DNA of 64,000 nt from Cohnella cholangitidis (GCF_014107495.1 NZ_CP041969.1:5071501-5135500), one strand, 5' to 3'. Positions 1 through 9,070 are shown, counted from the stretch's first letter. Notes: generated by a model from the letters alone, not told the origin. Numbers and translations are program-made.

Positions 1-1128
1 TCCCCGGAATTGGGCGGGAAGATTGGATTTGGCAACGGATTCCCTGACCGTCGATAGCGTTCCTCCCCTGGCGAGATTGGAGACGAAATGATGGGAACCC
101 GCCGTTCGGGCTACGATCGAGGTGATCGCCCATTTGCCGCTGGAGTTCTTCTGCGTTAAAGCGCGGTAATCGACGGGACGGCCGCCGGCTTCGATCAAGT
201 TAAGACCTTGCTGAACGAGGTAGCGGACGGTTTTCATTTTGCCGGAGACGGTGGAGAACAGCTTCACCAAGCTGCTGTAGGATTGTCTCCTCGTGCCTCC
301 GACGGTTGCGTAAGACGCTTGCCAATTATCCGGCCCGATTCGCGATAGGCGGATGATACCTTTGCCTAAGCTTCCTCTAACCGGCTTCAGGAAGACGGAG
401 CTGTACTTGGAGCACATGCTCTTGAGCATCGCGAAATTTTGCAAGGTGTGGGACTCGGGCAAATACCTTTGCAAGGAACCGTCTTTCTTCAGAGCGTCGA
501 ACACTTCCGATTTGTCGAGAAACTTCTCGTTGAACACGTGCGCCCCGAACCTGACTTTGATTTCCCGCATGAACTGTTGCACGATCGGGCGATTTTCCAG
601 CTTGCGGTACGTTAGGCGATTGTTCACGACGTCAGGAGCGGGCAGCGTCATCTTATGCCAGCCTTTGGCATAGACCCAGCCTTCTACGGAAGACAGACTT
701 GACCCGATCCCGTTCGGAGTGAAAAAATACACGTAAGCGCCCTGGCTGCGGCAAGCATCGGTTAACTCCCGGCAGAACATCGTAATGTCTCCGAAGGGTT
801 TATCCGGCTGTCCGGGATGATCGCGGCTGACCAATACTCCGATCAACGGTCCGAGCGAGAGCGTTCTGTTCGAGGTCTGGTACTGGATGCGAAGCGGGGT
901 CCCGGTGAAGATTCCCATTCTGCGAGCAAGCGTCTGGCTGATTCTGAGCCCTTCATACCGGGGCACGGGGACAATGGAGACGGAGTGACGGAAAGAACCG
1001 AACCGTAAAGCTAGATGCTGCTGGGCAGGGATTTTCCACTGCTTCATCAGGGATTCCCCCAGCATCAGGACGTCATCGGACAATATGCCGGAACTGATGA
1101 CCTGGACGTCGATTTTCGGGGTGGACAT
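1..1128 (-). CDS. YheC/YheD family endospore coat-associated protein (ATP-grasp), 3' end outside window
   Basis: Reading from the ATG at 1128 gives 376 codons without a stop up to the window edge, so the C-terminus is missing. The translation has the YheC/YheD N-terminal part (SLGPLIGVLVSR, then a stretch on reading a file-like argument, YVYFFTPNGI) followed by an ATP-grasp region with FLKPVRGSLGKGI, the usual lysine plus glycine-rich nucleotide loop, and DYRALTQKN. Members of this family are associated with the spore coat or spore formation in Bacillus; their substrate is not known to me. The start is set by GGAAGGAG seven bases upstream. The gene is divergent from the methyltransferase at 1340. 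I am fairly sure of the family but not of the function. Confidence 0.85.
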   Translation of the reverse strand, partial: MSTPKIDVQVISSGILSDDVLMLGESLMKQWKIPAQQHLALRFGSFRHSVSIVPVPRYEGLRISQTLARRMGIFTGTPLRIQYQTSNRTLSLGPLIGVLVSRDHPGQPDKPFGDITMFCRELTDACRSQGAYVYFFTPNGIGSSLSSVEGWVYAKGWHKMTLPAPDVVNNRLTYRKLENRPIVQQFMREIKVRFGAHVFNEKFLDKSEVFDALKKDGSLQRYLPESHTLQNFAMLKSMCSKYSSVFLKPVRGSLGKGIIRLSRIGPDNWQASYATVGGTRRQSYSSLVKLFSTVSGKMKTVRYLVQQGLNLIEAGGRPVDYRALTQKNSSGKWAITSIVARTAGSHHFVSNLARGGTLSTVRESVAKSNLPAQFRG

Positions 1129-1339
1129 GTTTCGTACTCCTTCCACCTTTGCGTATGTCGTGGCGAAGGCTCTCGTAGGCTTCCTTCCCGGGGGCTAGCG
1201 AGAATACTCCATCATATGAGGACATCTATCCATCGGTGATAGCCCTAATTGGATTGGGACTTGGTGTGGGAATGATGTTATGATGGAAAATAGGGAATTT
1301 TCGTAAGGGAACATGAAAGAATAAAGGGGTTTATGATTC

Positions 1340-2101
1340 ATGGGGGATTGGTTCACGGAGAGCTTCGGCGAAGATTATAAAGTCGTATATCGTCATCGGA
1401 ACGGGGAAAACGCGGCGCGGGAAATCGGAGCGATGATGGATTGGATGAATCTGCGTCATGGAGCTGCCGTGCTGGATGTCGGTTGCGGTATGGGACGGCA
1501 CGCGTTAGTCCTTAGAGATTTGGGCTACGAGGTAACGGGATTAGACTTATCGAAGGTTCTGCTTAATGAAGCGCGCAGCGCCGAATCGGAGGGGAAAATC
1601 TCGTGGGTAAACGGTGACATGCGCAGCTTGCCGTTCGAGGACGGCTCGTTCGAAGCGGTCGTTAACTGGTTTACTTCGTTCGGTTACTTTGCCGATTATG
1701 GGGATAATGCGCGGGTGTTGCATGAGATTAAGCGGGTACTTATCCCGGACGGGCGGTATTTGATCGACTTCTTGAATCCGTCTTACTTGATGCGCCATTT
1801 GGTGCCGCGCTCGGAGAGGGTGGATGAGCAGACCGGTCTGCATATTGTGGAAAAACGCGCGATCGAGGGGGAGTTCGTCGTGAAAAAAATCGAAGTCAAG
1901 CCTCCAATAGATCAGGAAGGCAATCAAGGCGCTATCCGGCATTACGAGGAGCGCGTGCGGTTGATCGGCTTGAACCAGTTCGAGGAGATGTTGGAGGAAA
2001 CCGGCTTGTCGCTGGAAAGCGTATACGGGGATTACGATGGCAGCCCTTATTCGATGGAAAGCTCCAAACGTCTTATCCTGATAGGGAGAAGCCGCGGATG
2101 A
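1340..2101 (+). CDS. class I SAM-dependent methyltransferase
   Basis: The 253-residue protein has the SAM-binding motif I DVGCGMGRH at about residues 46-54, an acidic residue after strand 2 (TGLDLS), and motif GDMRSLPF at about 90, the layout of the Methyltransf_11/25 Rossmann-fold enzymes. The substrate cannot be told from sequence. AAAGGGG lies ten bases before the ATG. The stop overlaps the start of the metallo-beta-lactamase gene by four bases (ATGA), so the two are probably co-transcribed and translationally coupled. A start further upstream is not supported because no ATG in this frame precedes it closely. Confidence 0.85.
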   Translation: MGDWFTESFGEDYKVVYRHRNGENAAREIGAMMDWMNLRHGAAVLDVGCGMGRHALVLRDLGYEVTGLDLSKVLLNEARSAESEGKISWVNGDMRSLPFEDGSFEAVVNWFTSFGYFADYGDNARVLHEIKRVLIPDGRYLIDFLNPSYLMRHLVPRSERVDEQTGLHIVEKRAIEGEFVVKKIEVKPPIDQEGNQGAIRHYEERVRLIGLNQFEEMLEETGLSLESVYGDYDGSPYSMESSKRLILIGRSRG

Positions 2102-3126
2102 ACACACGGTCGAATGCGGTTACGAGGATGGAAGACGGTTGGCTGCAAATTAAAGTTCCGCTTCCCTACTCGCTGAAATGGGTTAACGCCTACTTATTGC
2201 CCGAGCAAGACGGATGGACTCTAATTGATCCTGGACTACGAAATGAAGATATAGAGCAATTCTGGGCTGAAGTCCTGTCCGAGCTAAGCATCGCTTGGAA
2301 CGAGATTAAATCCATCGTGATTACTCACCATCACCCCGACCATTACGGGCTAGCGGGATGGTTTCAACAAAGGACCGGCGCGCCGGTCCGCATGTCTCAA
2401 GTCGCGCTGGACAACGCGAATAGACTGTGGGGTGAGAACGAGACATTTTCCGGCGAATTGACGGACGCCTTCCTTCGCCATGGTTTAGCGGAAGAGCTTA
2501 CCGACGATATGAGAGCCCATATGAGCGGCTTCAAGTTCAAAGTTTCTCCCCATCCGGTGGCTCCGATCATTTTGAACCCCGGGGAAACAACGACCATGGG
2601 GGGAGCAGAATGGGAAGTTCACGGCGGGGAAGGACATGCTCCCGGCCATTTGATCTTCTACGATCCGGTCGGTCGAAAGCTGCTATGCGGAGATCAGGTG
2701 CTTCCCGACATATCCCCGAATATCGGCTGGATGCCCGGCGGCGATCCCGACCCGCTGCATTCTTTCTTGAATAGCTTGCAGGAATTGCGGCGTTTGGATG
2801 TGCGAATGGTCTATCCGGGTCATAGGGATCCTTACGCTAAATACCGGCAAAGGATCGATGAGTTGCTGGAGCATCATGAGCGCAGGCTGCTGAAAATGGC
2901 CGAGCTCATCGGCGACGAGGAGAAGACCGCGTTCGAGGTATGCGAGCTATTATTCGGCACTAGGCTGCGGAGCAATACGCACAATTTGCGATTCGCGCTC
3001 GCGGAAACGATCGCTCATCTTGTTCGGATGGAGAAGCGTGGAATGGTCGTGCGGTTAGAAGCTCCGGCCGAGCCGCCTCACGGCAGCCAATCGTTGATCC
3101 GTTTTCGCCGGCGGATGGAAGGGTAA
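2098..3126 (+). CDS. MBL-fold metallo-hydrolase
   Basis: The 342-residue protein carries the metal-binding HHHPDH motif at residues 77-82, a later GHAPGH motif, a GDQVLPDISPN segment and a C-terminal YPGHRDPY, all typical of glyoxalase II-like metallo-beta-lactamase hydrolases. A C-terminal helical region of about 90 residues follows, as in the YqjP-type subfamily that adds a winged-helix-like tail. The reaction is likely hydrolysis of a thioester or other ester but the substrate is unknown. It overlaps the methyltransferase gene by four bases, suggesting one two-gene operon. The stop is followed after 34 bases by tandem array 1. Confidence 0.85.
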   Translation: MNTRSNAVTRMEDGWLQIKVPLPYSLKWVNAYLLPEQDGWTLIDPGLRNEDIEQFWAEVLSELSIAWNEIKSIVITHHHPDHYGLAGWFQQRTGAPVRMSQVALDNANRLWGENETFSGELTDAFLRHGLAEELTDDMRAHMSGFKFKVSPHPVAPIILNPGETTTMGGAEWEVHGGEGHAPGHLIFYDPVGRKLLCGDQVLPDISPNIGWMPGGDPDPLHSFLNSLQELRRLDVRMVYPGHRDPYAKYRQRIDELLEHHERRLLKMAELIGDEEKTAFEVCELLFGTRLRSNTHNLRFALAETIAHLVRMEKRGMVVRLEAPAEPPHGSQSLIRFRRRMEG

Positions 3127-3160
3127 TTTGCGCGGATTTTTGGCGCTCCCGCTGCGGGAT

Positions 3161-3415
3161 AGCGGCACGGAATGCCGTTATTCAAGTGCGGAGCGGGAGT
3201 TTGGGAGGAATAGCGGCACGGAATGCCGTTATTCAAGTGCGGAGCGGGAGTTTGGGAGGAATAGCGGCACGGAATGCCGTTATTCAAGTGCGGAGCGGGA
3301 GTTTGGGAGGAATAGCGGCACGGAATGCCGTTACTCAGGTGCGGAGCGGGGGTTTGGGAGGAATAGCGGTACGGAGTGCCGTTTTTCGGGTGCGGAGCGG
3401 GAGGTTCGTTCGCTC
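3161..3415 (+). repeat. tandem array 1: five copies of a 51-bp hairpin unit
   Basis: Five units begin at 3161, 3212, 3263, 3314 and 3365, exactly 51 bp apart. The first three are identical over the core; the last two carry substitutions. Each unit contains an inverted repeat: arm GAATAGCGGCA, loop CGGAA, arm TGCCGTTATTC, giving an 11-bp stem with one G-U pair if transcribed. Between hairpins lies a constant 24-base linker rich in G (GTGCGGAGCGGGAGTTTGGGAG). Because 51 is 17 codons, the array stays open in two forward frames and one reverse frame, but none has a convincing ribosome site, so I treat it as non-coding. It shares its stem with the array near 55.2 kb. Confidence 0.95.
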
Positions 3416-3427
3416 TAGCACATAAAC

Positions 3428-3465
3428 AATAAGGCTAATGCCGTCTGACGGCATTAGCCTTATTT
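3428..3465. terminator. bidirectional rho-independent terminator
   Basis: The sequence AAGGCTAATGCCGTC is followed at once by its near-perfect complement ending in AGCCTTATTT, giving a stem of about 15 bp flanked by A- and T-rich ends on both sides. It can end transcripts coming from the metallo-hydrolase operon and, in the other direction, from the gene at 3536. Confidence 0.85.
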
Positions 3466-3480
3466 GCGCTCCAACTCCCA

Positions 3481-3533
3481 AAATAACGGGCCATCTCCGG
3501 GTCTAAGATGACCGTCGGAATAGCCCGTTATTT
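3481..3533 (-). terminator. hairpin after the PgpA-family gene
   Basis: AAATAACGGGC at 3481-3491 pairs with GCCCGTTATTT at 3523-3533 around a 31-base insert that can itself pair (CATCT with AGATG). It lies three bases after the stop of the minus-strand gene at 3536 and ends in a short T tract on that strand. Its outer arms resemble the outer arms of the units in array 1. Confidence 0.6.
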
Positions 3534-3535
3534 CC

Positions 3536-4084
3536 TTATTCCCCGCCTTCTAGCAGCGCTTCTTCAAGCGCTTCGCGCTCCGCTTGCTTGCGGTGGGCGA
3601 TGCGGCTCGAAGCCGCCGCGGCGATAGCGCCGACGATATCGTCGAGGAAAGTATGAATTTCACCGCTATTTTTATCGTTTAGCTTACGCAATACACCCGG
3701 CTTAAGCTTATCTACGTAACCGAAGTTCGTAAATCCGATGCTTCCGTATACGTTAACGATGCTCAGCGCCAATATTTCGTCGCACCCGTACAACCCTTCG
3801 TCGTGCGCGATCATATTTTGCAGAGGGGGGAGCAGCTTGCCTTCTTCCGCGAGTATATCGAGCTGAATTCCGGTGAGGACCGCGTTCTGCACTTCGCGTT
3901 TGGACAATACCGATTCCACGTTGATGACGCACTCGGCCAGAGTCAGCTCTGGAAAATAATCTTTCTGAAGCAGCATAACGAGCTGTCCGATCTGCTCCTT
4001 CGTAACTCCCCGCTTCGTTAACCATTCTTCCGTCGATTTGGCGACTTCCTTGCTGTTTAGACGGTATACGTTCGGTTGGGACAT
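3536..4084 (-). CDS. phosphatidylglycerophosphatase A family protein (YutG-like)
   Basis: From the ATG at 4084 the protein has 182 residues. A longer open frame reaches 4255, but AAGAGGTG lies eight bases before the 4084 ATG and the extra N-terminus has no conserved look. The sequence holds the features of the PgpA/YutG family: an N-terminal WLTKRGV helix, HDEGLYGCDEILALSIVNVYGSIGFTNFG split over two halves, and HTFLDDIVGAIAAAASSRIAHR near the C-terminus. Members hydrolyse phosphatidylglycerophosphate or, in soluble Gram-positive homologues, are of uncertain role. No membrane segment is obvious in this one, so a lipid phosphatase role is inference. Confidence 0.85.
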   Translation of the reverse strand: MSQPNVYRLNSKEVAKSTEEWLTKRGVTKEQIGQLVMLLQKDYFPELTLAECVINVESVLSKREVQNAVLTGIQLDILAEEGKLLPPLQNMIAHDEGLYGCDEILALSIVNVYGSIGFTNFGYVDKLKPGVLRKLNDKNSGEIHTFLDDIVGAIAAAASSRIAHRKQAEREALEEALLEGGE

Positions 4085-4244
4085 ATACAACACCTCTTTC
4101 CGAAGCCATCGGCCTCCGTCGTGAACTTGAGTAGGACAAACATACATAATTATCCTAAGGGCTCGTATACATAGTACTACAAATAGGATGCCGGCGGAAC
4201 GGCAGCCCGCTCTTATGAAATTTTTATAATGGGAGGAATCGAGG

Positions 4245-5314
4245 ATGAAGACCATGTCCTACCGCAGCCGGTCAGTCAGAAGATGGGGGGGACTATTGCT
4301 GCTTCTGCCGCTTTTATCCGCATGTAGTCTAGGAACTCCGGCCGATCAGGGAGCGGATGCCAGAATAGATCCGCCGCCTTCCGCGGTGGAACAGGCAATG
4401 TTGCAGGAAACGTCGGCAGCCACGTTCTCGGAAGCGAATGAAGTCGTTACGGTCTATTTGCTGGATCGGAACGGTTATCTCGCGCCGATGTCCTTGAGAT
4501 TGGACGGCGGAGCCGCGAACTCGCGAACGTCGGCCCGGAAAGCGATCGATTGGCTGATCGTCAATCCGCAATTAAAGGACCAGCTTCCCCAAGGGTTTAA
4601 GGCGGTATTGCCGGAAGGGACCCAAGTAAAGTCCGTATCCGAGAATCAAACGGAAGAAACGATTACCGTCGATTTCGCCGCTCCGTTTCCTAGTATCGAA
4701 GCCGCTCAAGAAAGGAAGGTAATCGAAGCGCTTGTATGGACTTTGACGGAGTTGCCCGGAATCAACAAGGTCAAGCTGTCCGTAGCGGGAAAGCCGATTA
4801 AATCGCTTCCTTCTTCGGGTCTGCCGGTCGATACGGTGTTAACGCGCGGTCTGGGCATTAATCTTCAAACGTCCAAAGACGTTCAACTGAGCCGCGCGAT
4901 GGGCGTGACGCTCTATTTCTCTTCGCAAACGAAAGACGGAGAAGGCTATTTCGTACCGGTTACCCGTCTCATCCATCGTCAATCGGATGCTGCCAAGGCG
5001 CGCTGGAGCAGCTCATTCTCGGACCCCAAAATTCCAAGGATCTTCATGCGGTCCTCACTTCGGACATGAAGATCGAGAAGCTGACTCCATTGGCCGATAC
5101 CGTTAACGTCAGCTTGAAGCACTCCGATTGGGAGCCGAAGGCATTGGTTCCCGCGGAAATGATGGAAGCGCTCGTGCTTACTTTAACCGAGGCGACCGGA
5201 TTGCCTCAAGTACGCGTAGTCATGAACGGCGACGACTCCTTCTTGGATTCGGAGCAACGTTCCTATGATCGTCCCGTAACGCGCCCGGCATACGTCAATA
5301 CGTTATCCCGATAG
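4245..5314 (+). pseudogene. gerM: germination lipoprotein GerM (two GerMN domains), split by a one-base deletion
   Basis: The first open frame (4245-5069) starts with a lipoprotein signal (charged start, LLLLLPLLSACS lipobox) and the first GerMN domain. It then runs into nonsense after RQSDAAKA near 4998. The second half of the second GerMN domain continues in another frame to 5314 (LEQLILGPQNSKDLHAVLTSD, then MKIEKLTPLADTVNVS). Adding one G to GGCGCGCTGG near 5000 restores one frame of 356 residues, the usual GerM length. GerM is a sporulation and germination protein that acts at the forespore membranes. GGGAGG lies eight bases upstream of the ATG. The break may be a sequence error rather than real decay. 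Confidence 0.85.
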
Positions 5315-5318
5315 AGAT

Positions 5319-6416
5319 TTATTTGACGAGACCGGATTTGTCGATGACGATGCGGCTGGTGACGCGGAAGGAAACGTCGGGATAAGTTCGTTTCCAATGC
5401 TCCCATTCCTTGCTTCTTCCGAAATGCTGCGCTAAATAGCCAAGTCCGAAGCCGTATGGATCAACGCCGGCGTCGCGAATCTTGTACAGCAAGTCTTCCA
5501 ACTGGGAGTTGAAATTCGATTGCAGCATGCTTTCGATTTTATCGATATTCCCTTCGAGCAAATTTTGCGGGCTTTCTTCCAAGAAGCCCTTCGCCCGGAC
5601 AAAATAGTTCACCGCCGGCACGCTGTCCTTGCTGATGCTAACGCGCGATTTCACCTGCGAGAGGGCTAGCACGATTCGGGTTCCCTGATAGGGAACGGCG
5701 ATGACCGATTTGTCGAAATGCATGGCCGATATGTTGAACAGCTGCGTCTCGCTCGGATCCAAACAGAGGCGCAGCTTTTGTTTGTCCAGAAAAGCGACGC
5801 GATCGAGACGATAAGAGTTGTTGTCCGTATCTCTTCGAATGATGGGCAAATAGCCGTCTTTGCCGGTTTCCTTTTGCCTGCGGGCCCAATCGAACAAATA
5901 CTCGGTCAGAGTAAAGGAAGATTCGGTTCCTTCGCTTCCGAAGGTGAGAAACAAGGCGTTGCCGGGATAACGCTCTGACTGGGGATGCAGTTTAAGCACT
6001 TTGAAAGCGTCGGGCTCGGCCATTCCCATGAAGCTGACCATCGCGATGTCCCTGCGGCGGGACAGCCACTTCAGCGGGGACGATACCCCGTCCTCCATTA
6101 GAGGCTTGCCAAAAAGAATAACGCGGCAATGCCCGAAATCGAGCTCTTTGTCAACGAGCGCTTTGAGGTGGCGTACGGCTTCGGCTATGCTTGGCGCCTC
6201 GAACGATTCGACTTCCGTCTTCGTCTCTCCGCTCTCGATCTTGGAAGAGGGGATGGCCAAGCGAAGCGTTACCCTGTAGGTATCGGATTTGCTGCCGCGG
6301 TCTATTCCCATGGCGACGACGAAAAACCGCTTGTCGATGTCCTTGAAGCCGCAGCCGGAGACGGCGCAGACGAGGGACAATAAAAGAAGGAACAGCAACG
6401 TTATTCGACCTTTCAT
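5319..6416 (-). CDS. Ger(x)C family germinant receptor lipoprotein (subunit C)
   Basis: The 365-residue protein has a signal peptide ending in a lipobox (LVCAVSGCGFKDIDKR) followed directly by the FFVVAMGIDRG stretch that begins the GerAC fold, and a C-terminal domain ending YPDVSFRVTSRIVIDKSGLVK. This C subunit is a lipoprotein on the outer face of the spore inner membrane and is part of the A-B-C nutrient receptor that opens germination. It is last in the minus-strand operon A-B-C; AGGAGG lies eight bases before the ATG at 6416. It converges on gerM, leaving only four bases between the two stops. Which nutrient it senses is not visible. Confidence 0.93.
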   Translation of the reverse strand: MKGRITLLFLLLLSLVCAVSGCGFKDIDKRFFVVAMGIDRGSKSDTYRVTLRLAIPSSKIESGETKTEVESFEAPSIAEAVRHLKALVDKELDFGHCRVILFGKPLMEDGVSSPLKWLSRRRDIAMVSFMGMAEPDAFKVLKLHPQSERYPGNALFLTFGSEGTESSFTLTEYLFDWARRQKETGKDGYLPIIRRDTDNNSYRLDRVAFLDKQKLRLCLDPSETQLFNISAMHFDKSVIAVPYQGTRIVLALSQVKSRVSISKDSVPAVNYFVRAKGFLEESPQNLLEGNIDKIESMLQSNFNSQLEDLLYKIRDAGVDPYGFGLGYLAQHFGRSKEWEHWKRTYPDVSFRVTSRIVIDKSGLVK

Positions 6417-6434
6417 GCAGCATTCCTCCTTGAA

Positions 6435-7574
6435 TCAGGAGTCCGGTGCCGAGGCTTCCGCGGAAACGGACGATTTTTTCTTGCGAAGTCCTTTCAGCAC
6501 CAGCAAACCGAGTATAAGCGGCGTCGAGACGTCGGTTATCGTTCGGGCAATAAGCCAATTCTCGTTCACCATTTGGTTGCGTTGCTCGTTGGTCCATAAC
6601 GCGTAGCCGAACGTAAGCAAGGCAAAAACGATCGTAATCCACCAATTGGCGGCGGGTACGGGAAATTGCTCCGGCTGCGATTTATGTTTGGGATGGCAGG
6701 CTTTAATGAGCTCCATGGCCGTATGCCATGTGTTCATCGCAAACATAAGAGACAAGGCGGTATATAACAGCAAGAAGAGGTACAGCACCCGGTATACGAA
6801 CCCGTATTCCAGAATCATCGAATCGGCGGTTACGCTCCACAAGTACAAATGCTCCCCTACGCCGACGGTGCCATGAAAACCAATAGGGATAAAGAAAGAG
6901 ACGAATAGGAAAAACGAGCAGAACAGCGGAATAATCCAGCGGAAGCGGATTTTCGTCCCATTCGGGAGCAAGCGGTTAAAGACGGTTAATGAGTTATACC
7001 CCGCGAAAATGAATGTCGCGGCGCAAAAAGAAATGAAGGAAGGAGCCGTACGAATGTACCCCGCGGTTACGCGTATGGCATTCCAATCAAGCCAAGGGCT
7101 GAAAATCGCTTTGAACAAGATCATGATGATAAGGGGAGCGCTGATCAGCAGTAAAATTTCTTGGGCGAACTGCACCGTGCGCGTGCATCTGCTAGCTCCC
7201 CAAACTCCCGCTACCGTCATTAACAGCAAGAAAAGGTAGGCATTCATATCGGGATTGAAAAATTGCTGTATGGTTGCCGAATAAGCGTAAATGACCAAAA
7301 TGCCCGCCAAAGTCCATACCAAGGCGCCAATGAGATTAAGCGAAACGGCGAGGCCGCGCGGCAATAGATTGTTCAGAATGTCGGCGAGTCCCATCCCAGG
7401 AAAACGAAGAAAGAGCGAAGTCGTGACATATGTAAGAACAGTCCCGACCGCAATGGCGACGGCCATGGCCGACACGGCGCCGTTGAAACGGTGCTGTTCG
7501 AGAATCCAAGGAACGAAGAGCATAATATTGATCATCCCGACATAGATGACATGGTAATAAAAATAACGGGCCAT
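6435..7574 (-). CDS. GerAB/ArcD/ProY family spore germination permease (subunit B)
   Basis: The 379-residue protein is made of about ten hydrophobic segments from the start (MARYFYYHVIYVGMINIMLF) to the last helix (VSTPLILGLLVLKGL), the layout of the APC-type GerAB permeases. In characterised receptors this subunit binds the germinant. The order here is A, B, C, with four bases between the A stop and this ATG and 18 bases to the C gene. GAGGTG lies six bases before the ATG. The C-terminal tail after the last helix is short and charged, with KKKSS. Confidence 0.93.
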   Translation of the reverse strand: MARYFYYHVIYVGMINIMLFVPWILEQHRFNGAVSAMAVAIAVGTVLTYVTTSLFLRFPGMGLADILNNLLPRGLAVSLNLIGALVWTLAGILVIYAYSATIQQFFNPDMNAYLFLLLMTVAGVWGASRCTRTVQFAQEILLLISAPLIIMILFKAIFSPWLDWNAIRVTAGYIRTAPSFISFCAATFIFAGYNSLTVFNRLLPNGTKIRFRWIIPLFCSFFLFVSFFIPIGFHGTVGVGEHLYLWSVTADSMILEYGFVYRVLYLFLLLYTALSLMFAMNTWHTAMELIKACHPKHKSQPEQFPVPAANWWITIVFALLTFGYALWTNEQRNQMVNENWLIARTITDVSTPLILGLLVLKGLRKKKSSVSAEASAPDS

Positions 7575-7578
7575 TCTC

Positions 7579-8910
7579 TCACCTCGTTTGTTGAGATTGG
7601 CTTGCCAGATCTTTGGTTCGCGGAGTAAATAAAGCGAAATACGGTTCGCCGAAGCTGCGAAGGTTGCATAAGTAGACGATCATGGCAAAGAAGAGAACGG
7701 CGACCCCGCTGATCCCGTAAATCATGGCAATGACGACGAACAAGTATTTCAGCAACCTGACGGATTGGCTGAACGCGGAGTTCGGGATAACGAAGTTGGA
7801 GATGGCTACGACGGAAGTAATGATAATCATAATGCTGCTGACAAGTCCGGCCTGTTGCGCGGCTTGGCCCAGAATGAGCCCTCCCACGGTCGTGGCCGTC
7901 GAACCGACGAAGCGCGGCAGGCGTATGCTGGCTTCGATCAGCGCTTCGATCATGAACAGCATAATGAACACTTCGATGAACGAAGGATAGGGGACTCCCG
8001 CGCGGCTGCCGTCGATCGTAAAGGCGAGCTGGACCCGGAAAATTTCCGGATTGTAGGAGACGATCGCGATGTAAGCCGCGGGCAGAACGATCGTGAAAAA
8101 AACGGCGATATACCGCATGCCGATGAGGAATCGGCTCATCCAGAACGAGTCGTAGTCGTCGTCCATCGCATGCATGAAGTCATAGAGCCTGACGGGCAGG
8201 ATGATGGCGAATCGGCTTCCGTTGATCAGAATCGCGATTTTGCCTTTGCGGAGCATGGAGGCAACCCGGTCCGGTCGTTCCGTCTGCAATAACGTCGGAA
8301 ACAAACGATGGCTTTTTCCCGTTAATTCCTTGACCATCTGACCGGAGGATAACAGCAAGTCGATTTTGATTTTATCCATCTGTTCGTACAGCATTTCCAG
8401 AACGGCGCGGTTGACAAGCTTCCGATCGTATACGACTTGAATAGCCGTATTGGAGTACGAGCCTTTCTCGTAAGGTTCTACCGTTAAGGTCGGCACGTTA
8501 TACCGGAAACGCAACAGATATAGATTGAGATCCAAGCTTTCCGTAAACGCGGATTGGGGGCCTTCGAGCGAGGCTTCCATTTTCGTCGTGTCCGGCTCGG
8601 TGACCAGCGTACGATCCGATTTGAAGGAGTAGCATTCATCGCCGATCCGAATCAGCACGAAGCCTTTCAGGAGCAGGCTCGCCCATCCTTCGGGTTTGTT
8701 CGCCTTGGCATATTTCGGATTCGCGTGAAGCATTCTGCGGAATTCATCCGGATCGAAACGATAGGAAAAAGGAACGAGAAGACCATCCTTGATATGTTCG
8801 TCGCACAGCGCGGGAAAATAGGCGATCTCCATTTGCCAGAAGCCGTTGTCGAGCGTATCCGTGAACAAATCGGTTGCATCGCGGAATTGTTGTTTGATTT
8901 GCTCCAGCAT
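7579..8910 (-). CDS. GerA family spore germination protein (subunit A)
   Basis: The open frame could begin at 8934, but the ATG at 8910 is preceded by ACGGAGGA at eight bases while the earlier ATG has no ribosome site, so I take 8910 (443 residues, MLEQIKQQF). A soluble N-terminal domain of about 240 residues with the GerAA signatures GKIAILINGS and PTLLQTERPDRV is followed by membrane segments from about residue 270 (YIAVFFTIVLPAAYIAIVSY) to the end, including FVGSTATTVGGLILGQAA. It forms the A subunit of a nutrient receptor in the spore inner membrane. It is the first gene of the operon. Confidence 0.93.
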   Translation of the reverse strand: MLEQIKQQFRDATDLFTDTLDNGFWQMEIAYFPALCDEHIKDGLLVPFSYRFDPDEFRRMLHANPKYAKANKPEGWASLLLKGFVLIRIGDECYSFKSDRTLVTEPDTTKMEASLEGPQSAFTESLDLNLYLLRFRYNVPTLTVEPYEKGSYSNTAIQVVYDRKLVNRAVLEMLYEQMDKIKIDLLLSSGQMVKELTGKSHRLFPTLLQTERPDRVASMLRKGKIAILINGSRFAIILPVRLYDFMHAMDDDYDSFWMSRFLIGMRYIAVFFTIVLPAAYIAIVSYNPEIFRVQLAFTIDGSRAGVPYPSFIEVFIMLFMIEALIEASIRLPRFVGSTATTVGGLILGQAAQQAGLVSSIMIIITSVVAISNFVIPNSAFSQSVRLLKYLFVVIAMIYGISGVAVLFFAMIVYLCNLRSFGEPYFALFTPRTKDLASQSQQTR

Positions 8911-8947
8911 ACGGATTATCCTCCGTTCCTTCATTTTCCATTGTTTG

Positions 8948-8976
8948 TATATTGCCCCAATTAATCCGGATCATAC
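8948..8976 (-). promoter_or_regulatory. possible forespore sigma-G/F-type promoter of the gerA-type operon
   Basis: On the minus strand GTATGA is followed after 16 bases by CAATATA, 38 bases before the gerA start. This resembles the sigma-G pattern (GNATR and CATnnTA) used by gerA operons in Bacillus. One of the -10 positions is off consensus, so this is tentative. Confidence 0.35.
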
Positions 8977-9070
8977 GCGGCGCGCATCGTCGGCTAAATG
9001 TACGGGTTGGGTGCTTTTGTATTCAACCTTTGGTAAAATGGGAGAGATTGATTTACTGGGAGGTAAAATG

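Noticed and set aside
353..1239. Short plus-strand frames at 353, 817 and 1015
   Set aside because: They are the antisense of the YheC/D coding frame on the minus strand.
3161..3415. CRISPR array
   Set aside because: Copies are contiguous without unique spacers, and no cas gene is nearby.
3128..3425. Overlapping open frames in two forward and one reverse frame over array 1
   Set aside because: The unit is 51 bases (17 codons), so any frame free of stops once stays open through all copies. No ribosome site or conserved start fits.
8846..9070. N-terminal extension of rph to 8846
   Set aside because: It would overlap the gerA gene antisense and lacks conservation; the ribosome site supports 9071.
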